A program made the translations under genes and the position numbers. From Algoriphagus aestuariicola (GTDB taxonomy: Bacteria; Bacteroidota; Bacteroidia; Cytophagales; Cyclobacteriaceae): 64,000 bases of DNA. The stretch is from positions 277,266 to 341,265 of the forward strand of contig NZ_JAFKCW010000004.1 in the NCBI RefSeq assembly GCF_017254835.1, read 5' to 3'. Below, piece by piece: positions 17,451-26,247 of the stretch; the stretch's first letter is position 1, and every line of letters begins with the position of its first letter. Below the pieces are notes generated by a model. That model saw nothing but the letters and a program-made list of their open reading frames with translations. It had not been told where the DNA came from and searched no databases.

Positions 17451-20306
17451 ATGTCAGACGAGAAAATGATGCGTTTAGGCCAAATAGCCAGAAAACTCAA
17501 CGTGGGTACGGCAACCATCGTTGAGTCCATGGCTAAGAAGGGCTTTGAGGTAGAGAACAATCCTAATTCCAAGATAACCATGGAACAAGTGGCTATGTTG
17601 GAAAAAGAGTTCAAATCCTCGGCTCTTGAAAAAGAGGAAGCTTCCCACCTTTCAATAGGGAAGCGTCACGAGCCTATTTCGCTCGAACCTGAAACACCCA
17701 AACAGGAGAAGGCTCCCGAGCCTGCACCTGCCCCGGTTCATAAGGAAGAACCAAAACCTGCCGCACCCACACCAAGCCCAGCGCCTGCGCCAACTCCCGC
17801 TCCCGAGCCGGAGCCGGAAAAGATCACTCCCGAAGCTCCCAAGCTGGAGGGCATTAAGATCTTGGGCAAAATCGATTTGACTCCAAAGCCAGCTCCTGCA
17901 CCCACACCGAAGCCTACGCCGGTGCAACAGCCTGCTACGCCAAAAGCGGATAAGCCGCAGGAGCAGAGAAAGCCTGCGCCAAGCCAGCCTGAAAGGCCAC
18001 CTTATCAGGCGCCTAGACCAGCTCAACCGCAAGCCCCAACGCCTCCGGCTACACCAGCTCCTGAGGTGCCGAAGGTAACCAAGGAGGAGCCTGCACCTGC
18101 ACAGGATCAGGTGATTGCAGCAAAAGCGGACTCTCTGAAGGGGCTGACCGTTCTAGGAAAGATCGAACTGCCTGTGGATCGGGCTAAGAAGAAATCCGGT
18201 CCGGTTGCTTCTTCCGATGAAAGAAACAGGGACAAAAAGCGTCCACGTAAGAGAATAGACAAGCCAGGAACCCCAAATCAAGGTGGACAGCCAGGTCAAG
18301 GCAACAGGCCTCCTCAGGATCAGAGAGGGCCAAACAGACCAGGGCAAAACCGACCTGGGGGCAATCAGCAAAGAGGTGGCAATCAAGCCCCTCAGCGTGT
18401 GCAGAAAGCCGAGCCTACCCAAAAGGAAATTCAAGATCAGATCAAACAGACTCTGGCGCGCCTTCAGGGCTCAAAGCCAGGAGGAGGAAAGACCAAATCC
18501 CGTAGAGACAAGCGAGCTGAAAGAGACCGCGATACCGAGATCGAGGGCGATGAGTCCAAAGTACTGAAAGTAACCGAGTTTATCTCGGCCAATGACCTCG
18601 CGGCATTGCTGGATGTATCTGTAAACCAGATTATCTCCACCTGTATGTCTCTCGGCATGTTCGTTTCCATCAACCAGAGATTGGATGCCGAAGCTATCAC
18701 CATCATTGCCGACGAATTTGGCTATGATGTGGAATTCACCAAGTCAATTGAAGACGAAATGGTGGAGGAAGTAGTGGACGAGGATGAAGATCTGGTCGAG
18801 AGAGCGCCTATTGTCACCATCATGGGACACGTCGACCACGGTAAGACATCCTTGCTGGATTACATCCGAATGTCCAAAGTGACCGCTGACGAGGCAGGGG
18901 GAATCACCCAGCACATCGGAGCTTATGATGTGAAGACCAAGGACGGACACAAGATTGCTTTCCTGGATACTCCGGGTCACGAAGCCTTTACGGCGATGCG
19001 TGCAAGGGGTGCTAAGCTGACTGATATCGCGATCATTGTGATCGCAGCGGACGACAGCATCATGCCCCAGACCAAGGAGGCCATTAATCACGCGCAAGTA
19101 GCGGGCGTACCGATGATCTTTGCGATCAACAAGGTGGACAAGCCTAACGCTAGACCTGAGAAGATCAAGGAAGAATTAGCAAACATGAACCTACTCGTAG
19201 AAGAGTGGGGTGGTAAATACCAGTCTCAGGACATTTCTGCGAAAACTGGTCAGGGTATCGACGAGTTGCTGGAGAAAGTATTGCTCGAAGCAGAAATCCT
19301 CGAGCTGAAGGCCAATCCTGACAAAAATGCAGTAGGCTCTGTGATCGAGGCATCCCTTGACAAGGGACGCGGCTACGTAGCTACCATCATGGTGCAGGCG
19401 GGTACGCTAAGAGTAGGCGATATCATGCTGGGAGGTCAGCACTATGGCCGAGTGAAGGCCATGTTTGACCACAAAGGAAAGAAGCTGAAGGAGGCTGGCC
19501 CATCTACTCCTGTACAGGTACTTGGTCTCAGCGGCGCACCGCAAGCGGGTGACTCCATTAAAGTATATGATACCGAACGTGAGGCCAGGGAAATCGCCAA
19601 CTCCAGAGAGCAGATCCAGCGGGAGCAGAGCTTGCGTACCAAGAAGCACATTACACTTGATGAAATCGGTCGCCGTTTGGCAATCGGAAGCTTCAAGGAA
19701 CTCAATATCATTATCAAAGGTGACGTGGATGGTTCCGTGGAGGCACTTTCTGACTCCTTGCTCAAGCTGTCCAAGGACGAGGTCAAGGTATCCATCATCC
19801 ACAAAGGTGTGGGTCAGATCTCCGAATCAGACGTCTTGCTGGCTTCGGCATCGGATGCGATCATCTTGGGATTCCAGGTAAGGCCATCTTCCAACGCCAA
19901 AAAGCTGGCTGAGCAAGAGGAGATCGAAATCCGTCACTACTCCATCATCTATGATGCGATTAACCAGATCAAGGATGCGATCGAAGGTATGCTTGAGCCA
20001 GAATTTGAAGAAGTCATCACCGGTAATATCATCGTACGGGAAGTATTCAAGATCACCAAAGTGGGTACCGTTGCAGGTTCTTACGTCACCGACGGATTTA
20101 TCACCAGAAAGAACAAGATTCGAGTCATCCGTGGCGGTATCGTAATCCACGAAGGCGAGATCGATCAGTTGAAGCGATTCAAGGACGACGTATCCGAAGT
20201 GAAAGCTGGTTACGAGTGCGGTATCTCTATCAAAAACTTCAACAACATCGAAATTGACGACACGATTGAAGGATACGAAATGAGGGAAATCAAGAGAAAG
20301 AAATAA
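17451..20306 (+). CDS. infB: Translation initiation factor IF-2
   Basis: IF-2 is the GTPase that places initiator tRNA on the 30S subunit and promotes subunit joining. I choose the ATG at 17451 ([19 protein letters not shown]) over the TTG two codons upstream. Residues 1-50 are the IF2_N helix domain. Residues about 60-365 are a long disordered Pro/Ala-rich region turning into a Gly/Gln/Asn/Arg-rich stretch (about 275-325). The G domain begins with G1 GHVDHGKT at 459-466, then DTPGHEAF (G3) and NKVDKPNA (G4). Domains II-IV follow. The total of 951 residues reflects the enlarged N-terminus. A strong terminator follows. Confidence 0.97.
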   Translation: MSDEKMMRLGQIARKLNVGTATIVESMAKKGFEVENNPNSKITMEQVAMLEKEFKSSALEKEEASHLSIGKRHEPISLEPETPKQEKAPEPAPAPVHKEEPKPAAPTPSPAPAPTPAPEPEPEKITPEAPKLEGIKILGKIDLTPKPAPAPTPKPTPVQQPATPKADKPQEQRKPAPSQPERPPYQAPRPAQPQAPTPPATPAPEVPKVTKEEPAPAQDQVIAAKADSLKGLTVLGKIELPVDRAKKKSGPVASSDERNRDKKRPRKRIDKPGTPNQGGQPGQGNRPPQDQRGPNRPGQNRPGGNQQRGGNQAPQRVQKAEPTQKEIQDQIKQTLARLQGSKPGGGKTKSRRDKRAERDRDTEIEGDESKVLKVTEFISANDLAALLDVSVNQIISTCMSLGMFVSINQRLDAEAITIIADEFGYDVEFTKSIEDEMVEEVVDEDEDLVERAPIVTIMGHVDHGKTSLLDYIRMSKVTADEAGGITQHIGAYDVKTKDGHKIAFLDTPGHEAFTAMRARGAKLTDIAIIVIAADDSIMPQTKEAINHAQVAGVPMIFAINKVDKPNARPEKIKEELANMNLLVEEWGGKYQSQDISAKTGQGIDELLEKVLLEAEILELKANPDKNAVGSVIEASLDKGRGYVATIMVQAGTLRVGDIMLGGQHYGRVKAMFDHKGKKLKEAGPSTPVQVLGLSGAPQAGDSIKVYDTEREAREIANSREQIQREQSLRTKKHITLDEIGRRLAIGSFKELNIIIKGDVDGSVEALSDSLLKLSKDEVKVSIIHKGVGQISESDVLLASASDAIILGFQVRPSSNAKKLAEQEEIEIRHYSIIYDAINQIKDAIEGMLEPEFEEVITGNIIVREVFKITKVGTVAGSYVTDGFITRKNKIRVIRGGIVIHEGEIDQLKRFKDDVSEVKAGYECGISIKNFNNIEIDDTIEGYEMREIKRKK

Positions 20307-20327
20307 TTCTCTAAATGATTCATTAAG

Positions 20328-20358
20328 AAAAAGGAACGGCGACAGTCGTTCCTTTTTT
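20328..20358 (+). terminator. Terminator after infB
   Basis: The 11-bp stem (20328-20338 with 20347-20357) has an 8-nt loop and ends in TTTTTT. It lies 21 nt after the infB stop. Confidence 0.85.
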
Positions 20359-20369
20359 ATTTTTAGCCA

Positions 20370-20576
20370 ATGATAGCAGCACTGCAATTATCACTTCTTT
20401 TCCTTTCGGGCATTTTTCTTTTAAGCATTGGGCTTGGTCTTTTTAGGCCGGTAGTTGTCTTGTGGTTCTTGGATAGATTCAATCGCCGGAAGGTAGTTCG
20501 TTATTATGGGACCGCGTTCTTGATTTCGCTTGCACTTCTGTTGATTCTTGCTTTTTTGGAAGGTTTCCAAGTATAA
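20370..20576 (+). CDS. Small two-helix membrane protein
   Basis: The 68-residue frame has two hydrophobic helices (about 3-30 and 47-64) separated by the polar segment LDRFNRRKVVRYYGTA. The pattern GLFRP..VL.F...NR.KV...YG resembles small membrane proteins I have seen annotated as hypothetical in Bacteroidota, which supports it as a real gene. It sits just beyond the infB terminator, so read-through or a promoter within the terminator region would be needed. I cannot assign a function. Confidence 0.6.
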   Translation: MIAALQLSLLFLSGIFLLSIGLGLFRPVVVLWFLDRFNRRKVVRYYGTAFLISLALLLILAFLEGFQV

Positions 20577-20692
20577 TATTCTGTCAAGTGATTCTTTTTT
20601 AGGATAGTGTATTTTGTTTGAATGAAATTTCAGGTTTTTTGACAATCGGATTTTTTTTTCATTATTTTTCGAACTGAATCCCAGATAACCCC

Positions 20693-21238
20693 TTGAGAAA
20701 AGCCGTAGCCATAGCACTTTTACTTTGCTTTGCCATGTACCATTTTGGCTACTACGCATTCTATTATTCCTATCAGTATTCCATCGAGAGCAACTGGCAG
20801 GACAAAATTTACGGGGAGCAGTTGGGCGCATTGGAGGAGCGTATGATGGAGATTCCGCTTTCGGCCCCCTACATGTCAAACCAAGAGGATTTTCAGCCTA
20901 CCAATACCAAGTTTGAAAAGGATGGCAAGTTTTTTAGGGCTATCAAACAACGCTATCAAAATGACACCCTGCAGATCGTTTACGTTCCGGATACTGCGCG
21001 AAGGGCTTTGGTTTCTACAGTGAAAAGTTGGGTGGCGTCCTTGACCGACGACGCGCTGCCCCAGGATCAGAATGGGAAAACCCAGCTCAAACTCTTTGTA
21101 AAGGACTACATCGAAGCTGAGGTCTATCAACTAGATCAAATCGGCCTAAGCGCCATTGAAAATAAGATTGGGTTTATTTTTTCACCTTACATGAGTCGTT
21201 TTTCCACGCCAGACTCTCCACCTCCTCAGCTTTCCTGA
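20693..21238 (+). CDS. Hypothetical envelope protein with N-terminal membrane helix
   Basis: The frame starts at TTG (20693) and encodes 181 residues. Residues 1-24 (RKAVAIALLLCFAMYHFGYY) form a membrane helix or uncleaved signal. The rest is soluble and probably periplasmic, with a Pro/Ser-rich C-terminus (STPDSPPPQLS). The next start, an ATG at codon 15, would destroy the helix, so TTG is preferred. I recognise only a general likeness to conserved hypothetical proteins of Cytophagales. The segment DTLQIVYVPDTARRALVST is the most structured-looking part. Confidence 0.65.
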   Translation: MRKAVAIALLLCFAMYHFGYYAFYYSYQYSIESNWQDKIYGEQLGALEERMMEIPLSAPYMSNQEDFQPTNTKFEKDGKFFRAIKQRYQNDTLQIVYVPDTARRALVSTVKSWVASLTDDALPQDQNGKTQLKLFVKDYIEAEVYQLDQIGLSAIENKIGFIFSPYMSRFSTPDSPPPQLS

Positions 21239-21296
21239 GTTTTTTTCATGCGACATTCCAGATAGAATGGGATGAAGCCGCATGCGTTTAAAATTT

Positions 21297-21340
21297 GCCA
21301 AAAGGGGGATAACTATGTTTATCTACTTTTCCCTTTTGGC
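21297..21340. promoter_or_regulatory. Inverted repeat upstream of the barrel/haloperoxidase cluster
   Basis: GCCAAAAGGG (21297-21306) and CCCTTTTGGC (21331-21340) are a perfect 10-bp inverted repeat with a 24-nt spacer, ending 33 nt before the ATG at 21374. It could be an operator or a leader hairpin. No clear TAnnTTTG lies nearby. Confidence 0.4.
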
Positions 21341-21373
21341 CTGTACATTCCAATTTATCTATCCTTATCTGAA

Positions 21374-22309
21374 ATGAACTTCTACTCGAAGTTCCAAATG
21401 GGGCTGCTTACGCTCTTTTTGGGACTGACTTGCTATACTTGGGCCCAGTCGCCCACGGACGAATTGATGATGCCCCATCGGGAAATCTGTTTCCTAGGAA
21501 ATTATGAATTCGGCCAATTTGATGAATATTGGGAGGGATCCACGCTTCGGACCAATGCCACAATCGCTACCGTAAAGCGGAGGACCGCTCTGCTAATGGC
21601 CGCCTATGGGATCACCGACAAGCTTGATTTCTATGTGGGGTTGCCCTACGTCTCCACCAATTCCACGCTTCCCAATGGGGGGAAATTTGCCGGCACTTCC
21701 GGATTTCAGGACTACTCTTTGGGTCTGAAATATCAGGCGGTGAAGAAAACTTCCGAAAAGGGTGAGTTTTCGGCCTATGCCTCTTTGAATTTCTCCAACC
21801 GTGCGTCCGATTACCTTTCAGACTACCAGCCCTACGCCTTGGGTTTGGGAACTCCGCAATTGGCCTGGAGAGCAATCGCCCACTACAAGTGGAACAATGG
21901 ATTGTATCTCAGAGGTGTGGGAGGGTATATCTGGAAGGGATATACCGAAGCCGAGCGTGAGTACTACTACAACGATGGCAGCTATTACACCGCTTGGATG
22001 GATGTACCCAGCTCCTGGAACTATGAGGCAGTGGTGGGCAAATGGTTCTTTGCCAATAGCCTTCGCGTCGAATTGAACTACAGCGGGCAGCGCTCGACCT
22101 CGGGAGACGATATCCGCGCCTACAATGCACCCCAGCCCACCAACCAGGTCAACATGGACCGAGTCGGTGGTTTTGCGCACTACTATTTTCCAAAGATTAA
22201 AGGCCTGGGTGTGCTGGCCTACTACAACGAAGTCATCGATGGAAAAAATGCGCCGAAGATGTCCGTCTTCGGAGCAGGGGTAACCTACCAGTTTAGGCTT
22301 TTGAAATAA
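21374..22309 (+). CDS. Outer-membrane beta-barrel protein (first of pair)
   Basis: The ATG at 21374 gives MNFYSKFQMGLLTLFLGL, a signal peptide cleaved near WAQ (residue 25). A longer frame from 21272 lacks such a start. The mature part alternates hydrophobic and polar residues and is rich in aromatics (YGITDKLDFYVGLPYVS, YSLGLKYQAVKK, VFGAGVTYQFRLLK), the pattern of a beta-barrel resembling the MetA-pathway/phenol-degradation transporter group. It ends in aromatic-rich YQFRLLK. A 12-nt gap separates it from the haloperoxidase-like gene, so both are probably co-transcribed. The substrate is unknown. Confidence 0.75.
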   Translation: MNFYSKFQMGLLTLFLGLTCYTWAQSPTDELMMPHREICFLGNYEFGQFDEYWEGSTLRTNATIATVKRRTALLMAAYGITDKLDFYVGLPYVSTNSTLPNGGKFAGTSGFQDYSLGLKYQAVKKTSEKGEFSAYASLNFSNRASDYLSDYQPYALGLGTPQLAWRAIAHYKWNNGLYLRGVGGYIWKGYTEAEREYYYNDGSYYTAWMDVPSSWNYEAVVGKWFFANSLRVELNYSGQRSTSGDDIRAYNAPQPTNQVNMDRVGGFAHYYFPKIKGLGVLAYYNEVIDGKNAPKMSVFGAGVTYQFRLLK

Positions 22310-22321
22310 CAGAGATTTTAC

Positions 22322-23857
22322 ATGAAAAAACATTTACTATATATCTCCTCGGTCATACTCCTTTCTTTGGGCGCTTGCCACAAAGACTTGCCTACCGAGC
22401 TGGAATTTGAAAGCTACCAATATGCTTCTTTGGACGAGGATGGTGGAGAATGGTCACCGGTATTGATCTCTGCGGGATCGGAGCTTGAAATTCCGGTTCC
22501 TGCTGAGACTAGTTCGTCCGCCTATCAAAGCGAACTGGCGATGACCAAGTCCGCCATCCAAAATATGACTGCTGCGCAAAAAGAGAATCTGACCCGCTGG
22601 ACCAATAACCCGGTGGTGAGGTGGAATGAGATCGCCTTGGAATTGATCGCCAAATACAATCTCATCCCCGGGCCAAATGCAGATGGTACCTATACGCTTC
22701 CTAACCCTGCGACCCCCGAAGGACCTCCAGGATTCCCTTTTGCCCATCCGCCTTATGCAAGTCGGGCACTCGCTTACCTATCGGTGGCCCAGTTTGACGG
22801 ATTGATTGCAGCATGGCACTACAAGTATCTCTACAATCGCCCCGCAGCCTACCAGGTGGATTCTTCCATTCCTTTTGCCTACATCAAACAGGAAATCCCC
22901 GCTTATCCTTCGGACGGGGCGGTGATTGCGTCTTCCTCGCGAAAGATTCTCACCGCGATGTTTCCCTTGGAAGCGGCCTACCTTGAACAAAAAGAAAAGG
23001 AGCATCTGGAAAGCCTGCTTTTATCAGGCGAGTTTGTCTCAAGCGATGTCGAAGCTGGATCCAAAATAGGAAACGACATTGCCGCGAAAGCCCTTGCCAG
23101 GGCTTCCACCGATGGCATGAAAAACGCCCAAACCTCCAAGGCCGTCTCTGACTCGATTGCCAATGCAGCTTTTGAGCGATTTGGGTGGAAGTGGGTCAAC
23201 TTGGAATCTCCCCAGCGTCCGGTTGGTTTGACTCCGCTTTTTGGCAAAGTGAAAATGTGGAACGTCCCCAATGTCGAGGCGACGCGTCCGGGTATGCCTC
23301 CAGTGCCGGGCTCTGAGGAATATGAAGCGGATGTTAAAATGCTGAAAGACTACGCCGCCAAGAGGACTTTGGAGCATAGAAAAATCGCCAACTTCTGGCA
23401 GGATGGGCTTGGTACATACACTCCTCCAGGGCACTGGAATGATTTTGCGAACCGATTCATAGTAAAGTATAAAATGAGTACCCTCAGAGCAGCCCGAACT
23501 TTGGCTTACATGAACATGGCCATCATGGACGGTGGAATCAGCTGTTGGGACGCAAAATATTATTATCACTATCCCCGTCCGATCCAGCAAATCGATGGAT
23601 TTGAGACGATTGCGGGCACGCCAAATTTTCCCTCCTACACTTCTGGCCATTCGGTGTTTTCTGCAGCGGCCTCAGAAGTATTGGCCTACATCTTTCCAAA
23701 TGAAGCGTCTATGGTAAGAGCCTGGGCCGAAGAGGCCGCGGTATCCCGAGTATATGGAGGCATACATTGGAGCTTCGATGCTACCGTGGGCACACAGCAA
23801 GGCAGGAACGTTGCACAATATTCAATAAACAGAGCCGCTTCGGATGGCGCTGATTAA
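22322..23857 (+). CDS. Vanadium-haloperoxidase/PAP2-family lipoprotein
   Basis: The 511-residue protein has a lipoprotein signal (LSLGAC, Cys19), so it is membrane-anchored outside the cytoplasm. The C-terminal half has the full vanadate/phosphate site: K412-x6-R419-P, SGH at 441-443 and SRVYGGIHWSFDA with R476, H482 and D486. These fit vanadium-dependent haloperoxidases closely; phosphatase activity of the PAP2 type is the alternative. The N-terminal half carries a degenerate copy of the same unit (WHYKYLYNRP near 165-174, then YPSDGAVIASS near 195) in which the catalytic SGH has become DGA. It lies between two beta-barrel genes. Confidence 0.88.
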   Translation: MKKHLLYISSVILLSLGACHKDLPTELEFESYQYASLDEDGGEWSPVLISAGSELEIPVPAETSSSAYQSELAMTKSAIQNMTAAQKENLTRWTNNPVVRWNEIALELIAKYNLIPGPNADGTYTLPNPATPEGPPGFPFAHPPYASRALAYLSVAQFDGLIAAWHYKYLYNRPAAYQVDSSIPFAYIKQEIPAYPSDGAVIASSSRKILTAMFPLEAAYLEQKEKEHLESLLLSGEFVSSDVEAGSKIGNDIAAKALARASTDGMKNAQTSKAVSDSIANAAFERFGWKWVNLESPQRPVGLTPLFGKVKMWNVPNVEATRPGMPPVPGSEEYEADVKMLKDYAAKRTLEHRKIANFWQDGLGTYTPPGHWNDFANRFIVKYKMSTLRAARTLAYMNMAIMDGGISCWDAKYYYHYPRPIQQIDGFETIAGTPNFPSYTSGHSVFSAAASEVLAYIFPNEASMVRAWAEEAAVSRVYGGIHWSFDATVGTQQGRNVAQYSINRAASDGAD

Positions 23858-23883
23858 ACTATGATTATTAAAAATTGAACGAC

Positions 23884-24984
23884 ATGAAAAACTATATACT
23901 CACCTCATTTCTAGTTCTGGCAACACTTGGGTTTTGCCAGCAATCAATGGCCCAAGGGTGCGTGGCCATCCGACAATTTTCCGGTTTGGGAAATGCGGTC
24001 GGGCAGGGCAATATCCTCAATCAGGGCGAATGGAATATCAGTATGAACTACCGTTATTTCAAATCATTCCGACATTTCAGGGGATCACACGAAGAGCCCG
24101 AGCGAATTGAAAACGGTACAGAAGTGATCAACTACCAGCACGGCTTGGATATCAACGTCAGCTATGCTTTCAGCGAGAGACTGTATGGGATTGTTTCTCT
24201 TCCTTTCCAGTACAATGAGCGAAGCTCACTCTACGAACACAACCGCACAGATAGACACACGACCTATTCCAGCGGATTCAGCGATATGAGAATTGGTGCG
24301 GGCTATTGGCTGCTTTCTGGGGAGAAGGCCAAAAAGGGGAATACGGCTATTGGCCTCGGACTCAAATTCCCTACTGGCGACTATGCGGCGACCAGTACCT
24401 TCTATAAAGGCGAAGAGGAGACTCCTACCGAGTTGACAGTGGACCAGTCCATCCAGTTGGGAGATGGAGGTACGGGTCTAATCGTTGATTTTCAGGGTTT
24501 ATGGAATATCTCCGGCACCTATTTTTGGTACTATGACGGCTTCTATATGTTCAATCCCAAAGAAACCAATGGAACACCGACCAACAGAAGTAGGGAAAAT
24601 GAAGCAATCATGAGTGTGCCCGATCAGTTTGCCGCCAGAACGGGTGTGTTTAAGTCATTTGAGAAGATTCACGGACTGGGCGCCTCCCTTGGGTTCAGGG
24701 TAGAAGGGATTCCCGTCCGTGATGTTTTTGGCGGAAGTGAGGGATTTAGAAGGCCTGGATACATCGTGTCCGTGGAGCCGGGAATCAGCTACATGCGGGG
24801 CAACGTCACCGGTACACTGAATGTGCCAATCGCTCTGTACAGAAACAGAACCCAAAGCGTGACCGATATCGAGAATTCCACACCAGATCGGGAGGTTCAC
24901 GGTGATGCGGCTTTCGCCGACTACCTGATCAACTTTTCCCTGGCCTGGAGAATTCCCAAAAAGATCGAGAGTCCTTTCAATTGA
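23884..24984 (+). CDS. Outer-membrane beta-barrel protein (second of pair)
   Basis: The ATG at 23884 (MKNYILTSFLVLATLGF) gives a signal peptide cleaved near SMAQ. The protein of 366 residues is rich in aromatic, alternating strands (WNISMNYRYFKSF, LYGIVSLPFQYN, MRIGAGYWLL) and ends in a strand of the form LINFSLAWRI. It resembles MetA-pathway-like barrels. The N-terminal mature part contains one Cys (QGCVAIRQF). The gap to the haloperoxidase-like gene is 26 nt, so the two are likely one transcript. It may form a channel or an assembly partner for that enzyme, which is inference from position. Confidence 0.75.
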   Translation: MKNYILTSFLVLATLGFCQQSMAQGCVAIRQFSGLGNAVGQGNILNQGEWNISMNYRYFKSFRHFRGSHEEPERIENGTEVINYQHGLDINVSYAFSERLYGIVSLPFQYNERSSLYEHNRTDRHTTYSSGFSDMRIGAGYWLLSGEKAKKGNTAIGLGLKFPTGDYAATSTFYKGEEETPTELTVDQSIQLGDGGTGLIVDFQGLWNISGTYFWYYDGFYMFNPKETNGTPTNRSRENEAIMSVPDQFAARTGVFKSFEKIHGLGASLGFRVEGIPVRDVFGGSEGFRRPGYIVSVEPGISYMRGNVTGTLNVPIALYRNRTQSVTDIENSTPDREVHGDAAFADYLINFSLAWRIPKKIESPFN

Positions 24985-25011
24985 TCTTTTGACCTACCCC
25001 TTTCAGTTCAT

Positions 25012-25045
25012 GGTGGCTGGCCGATGTTGAAGTCGGCTAGCCACC
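25012..25045. other. Strong hairpin between second barrel and DUF3179 gene
   Basis: A 13-bp stem with one G-T pair (25012-25024 with 25033-25045) and an 8-nt loop lies 27 nt after the barrel stop. No T-run follows on the plus strand, so it may be a processing site or a Rho-associated end rather than an intrinsic terminator. Confidence 0.55.
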
Positions 25046-25075
25046 TATTGACTTTCCCATCCTACTTCTTACTTG

Positions 25076-26239
25076 ATGAAGCGCTTGTTTTACTTTGGAA
25101 TAGTCGGGTTGATCCTGTTCGAGTTCCTCAAAGTCTATTTTATCATGCCCATGCCGGGCAGCCAGCGGTTAAATTCCATCGACTTTGCTTATTTCCTGCA
25201 TCAATATCGGTGGGTGTTTCGCGTTGCTTTTGCCATCTTGGTATTAGTTGGGACAAGGCCGGCTTTGTCCACTTCCCGCAGATGGCTTCCGATAGGCAGC
25301 TTCGTATTGGCTTTGACCCTGGGCCTGGTGTTTAATTTCAAAATGGCCGCCGACGCCATGTTTAAGGAGCCTAAGAATCTCGGTTTTATGGACAGGGAGT
25401 CATTTGAGCAAAGCGACAGCACGCTCGTGGTGGTGGTCGAACGACGAGGTGAGGCAAAAGCCTATCCGATCCGCTACATTGTATACCATCACCAGGTGCG
25501 CGATACACTCGCGGGAGAGCCGATCATGGTGACCTATTGCTCGGTATGCCGTACGGGAAGGGTTTTTTCCCCATTTATCGATGGCGAGCCGGAGAGATTT
25601 CGCCTGGTAGGCATGGACCACTTCAATGCCATGTTTGAGGATTCGGAGACCGGAAGCTGGTGGCAGCAGGCCACAGGTGAAGCGATCACTGGCGTACTGA
25701 AAGGCCAAAAACTGGATGAAATCGAATCCATTCAACTCACTGCCGGCGCTTTTTTCAGAGCTTATCCAGATGGGAAAATCATGGCGGCCGATCCAGAGTT
25801 CATGTCCAAATATGATTCGCTCGGAAAGTTTGAAAAAGGGAAAAGCGAAAGCGAGCTGACGGGAACCAACCCTTTTTCCTGGAATGAAAAATCCTGGGTA
25901 GTGGGTGTGGTGCTGGACGGAAAAGCTAAAGCCTACGACTGGAATGCGCTCAGACAAGATGGGGCCATTCGGGATAGGCTTGGAGAGAAGGAGTTGCTGG
26001 TACTTTTGCACCCGGATACCCAAAGCTTCGCCGCTTTTGAACTGCCGATAGGCACCTCGGAATTTCGCTGGACCGGGGATACCCTCTATGTAGATTCCGC
26101 AGGATATGCTTTCACCGGCAAATCACTCGACGCTGTCCATCCAGATCTCATGCGTGTCCAAGCTTACCAGGAGTTTTGGCACAGCTGGAGGACTTTCAGG
26201 CCCAACTCTGCAATTTATCCCGACGAACCGGAAAAATAG
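25076..26239 (+). CDS. DUF3179-domain membrane protein
   Basis: The ATG at 25076 gives 387 residues. Three hydrophobic helices (about 3-25, 42-62 and 72-90) precede a large soluble domain. That domain carries the DUF3179 hallmarks: AYPIRYIVYHHQVRDTLAG, then ITYC-like VTYCSVCRTGRVF with a CxxC pair near residue 160, and LVGMDHFNAMFED. In the third part, WVVGVVLDGKAKAYDW repeats a similar pattern. The domain function is not known to me; the CxxC could bind metal or be redox-active. It follows the two barrels and the haloperoxidase-like gene after a hairpin spacer, and its end nearly touches that of convergent cstA (8 bp). Confidence 0.85.
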   Translation: MKRLFYFGIVGLILFEFLKVYFIMPMPGSQRLNSIDFAYFLHQYRWVFRVAFAILVLVGTRPALSTSRRWLPIGSFVLALTLGLVFNFKMAADAMFKEPKNLGFMDRESFEQSDSTLVVVVERRGEAKAYPIRYIVYHHQVRDTLAGEPIMVTYCSVCRTGRVFSPFIDGEPERFRLVGMDHFNAMFEDSETGSWWQQATGEAITGVLKGQKLDEIESIQLTAGAFFRAYPDGKIMAADPEFMSKYDSLGKFEKGKSESELTGTNPFSWNEKSWVVGVVLDGKAKAYDWNALRQDGAIRDRLGEKELLVLLHPDTQSFAAFELPIGTSEFRWTGDTLYVDSAGYAFTGKSLDAVHPDLMRVQAYQEFWHSWRTFRPNSAIYPDEPEK

Positions 26240-26247
26240 GCTGGGTT

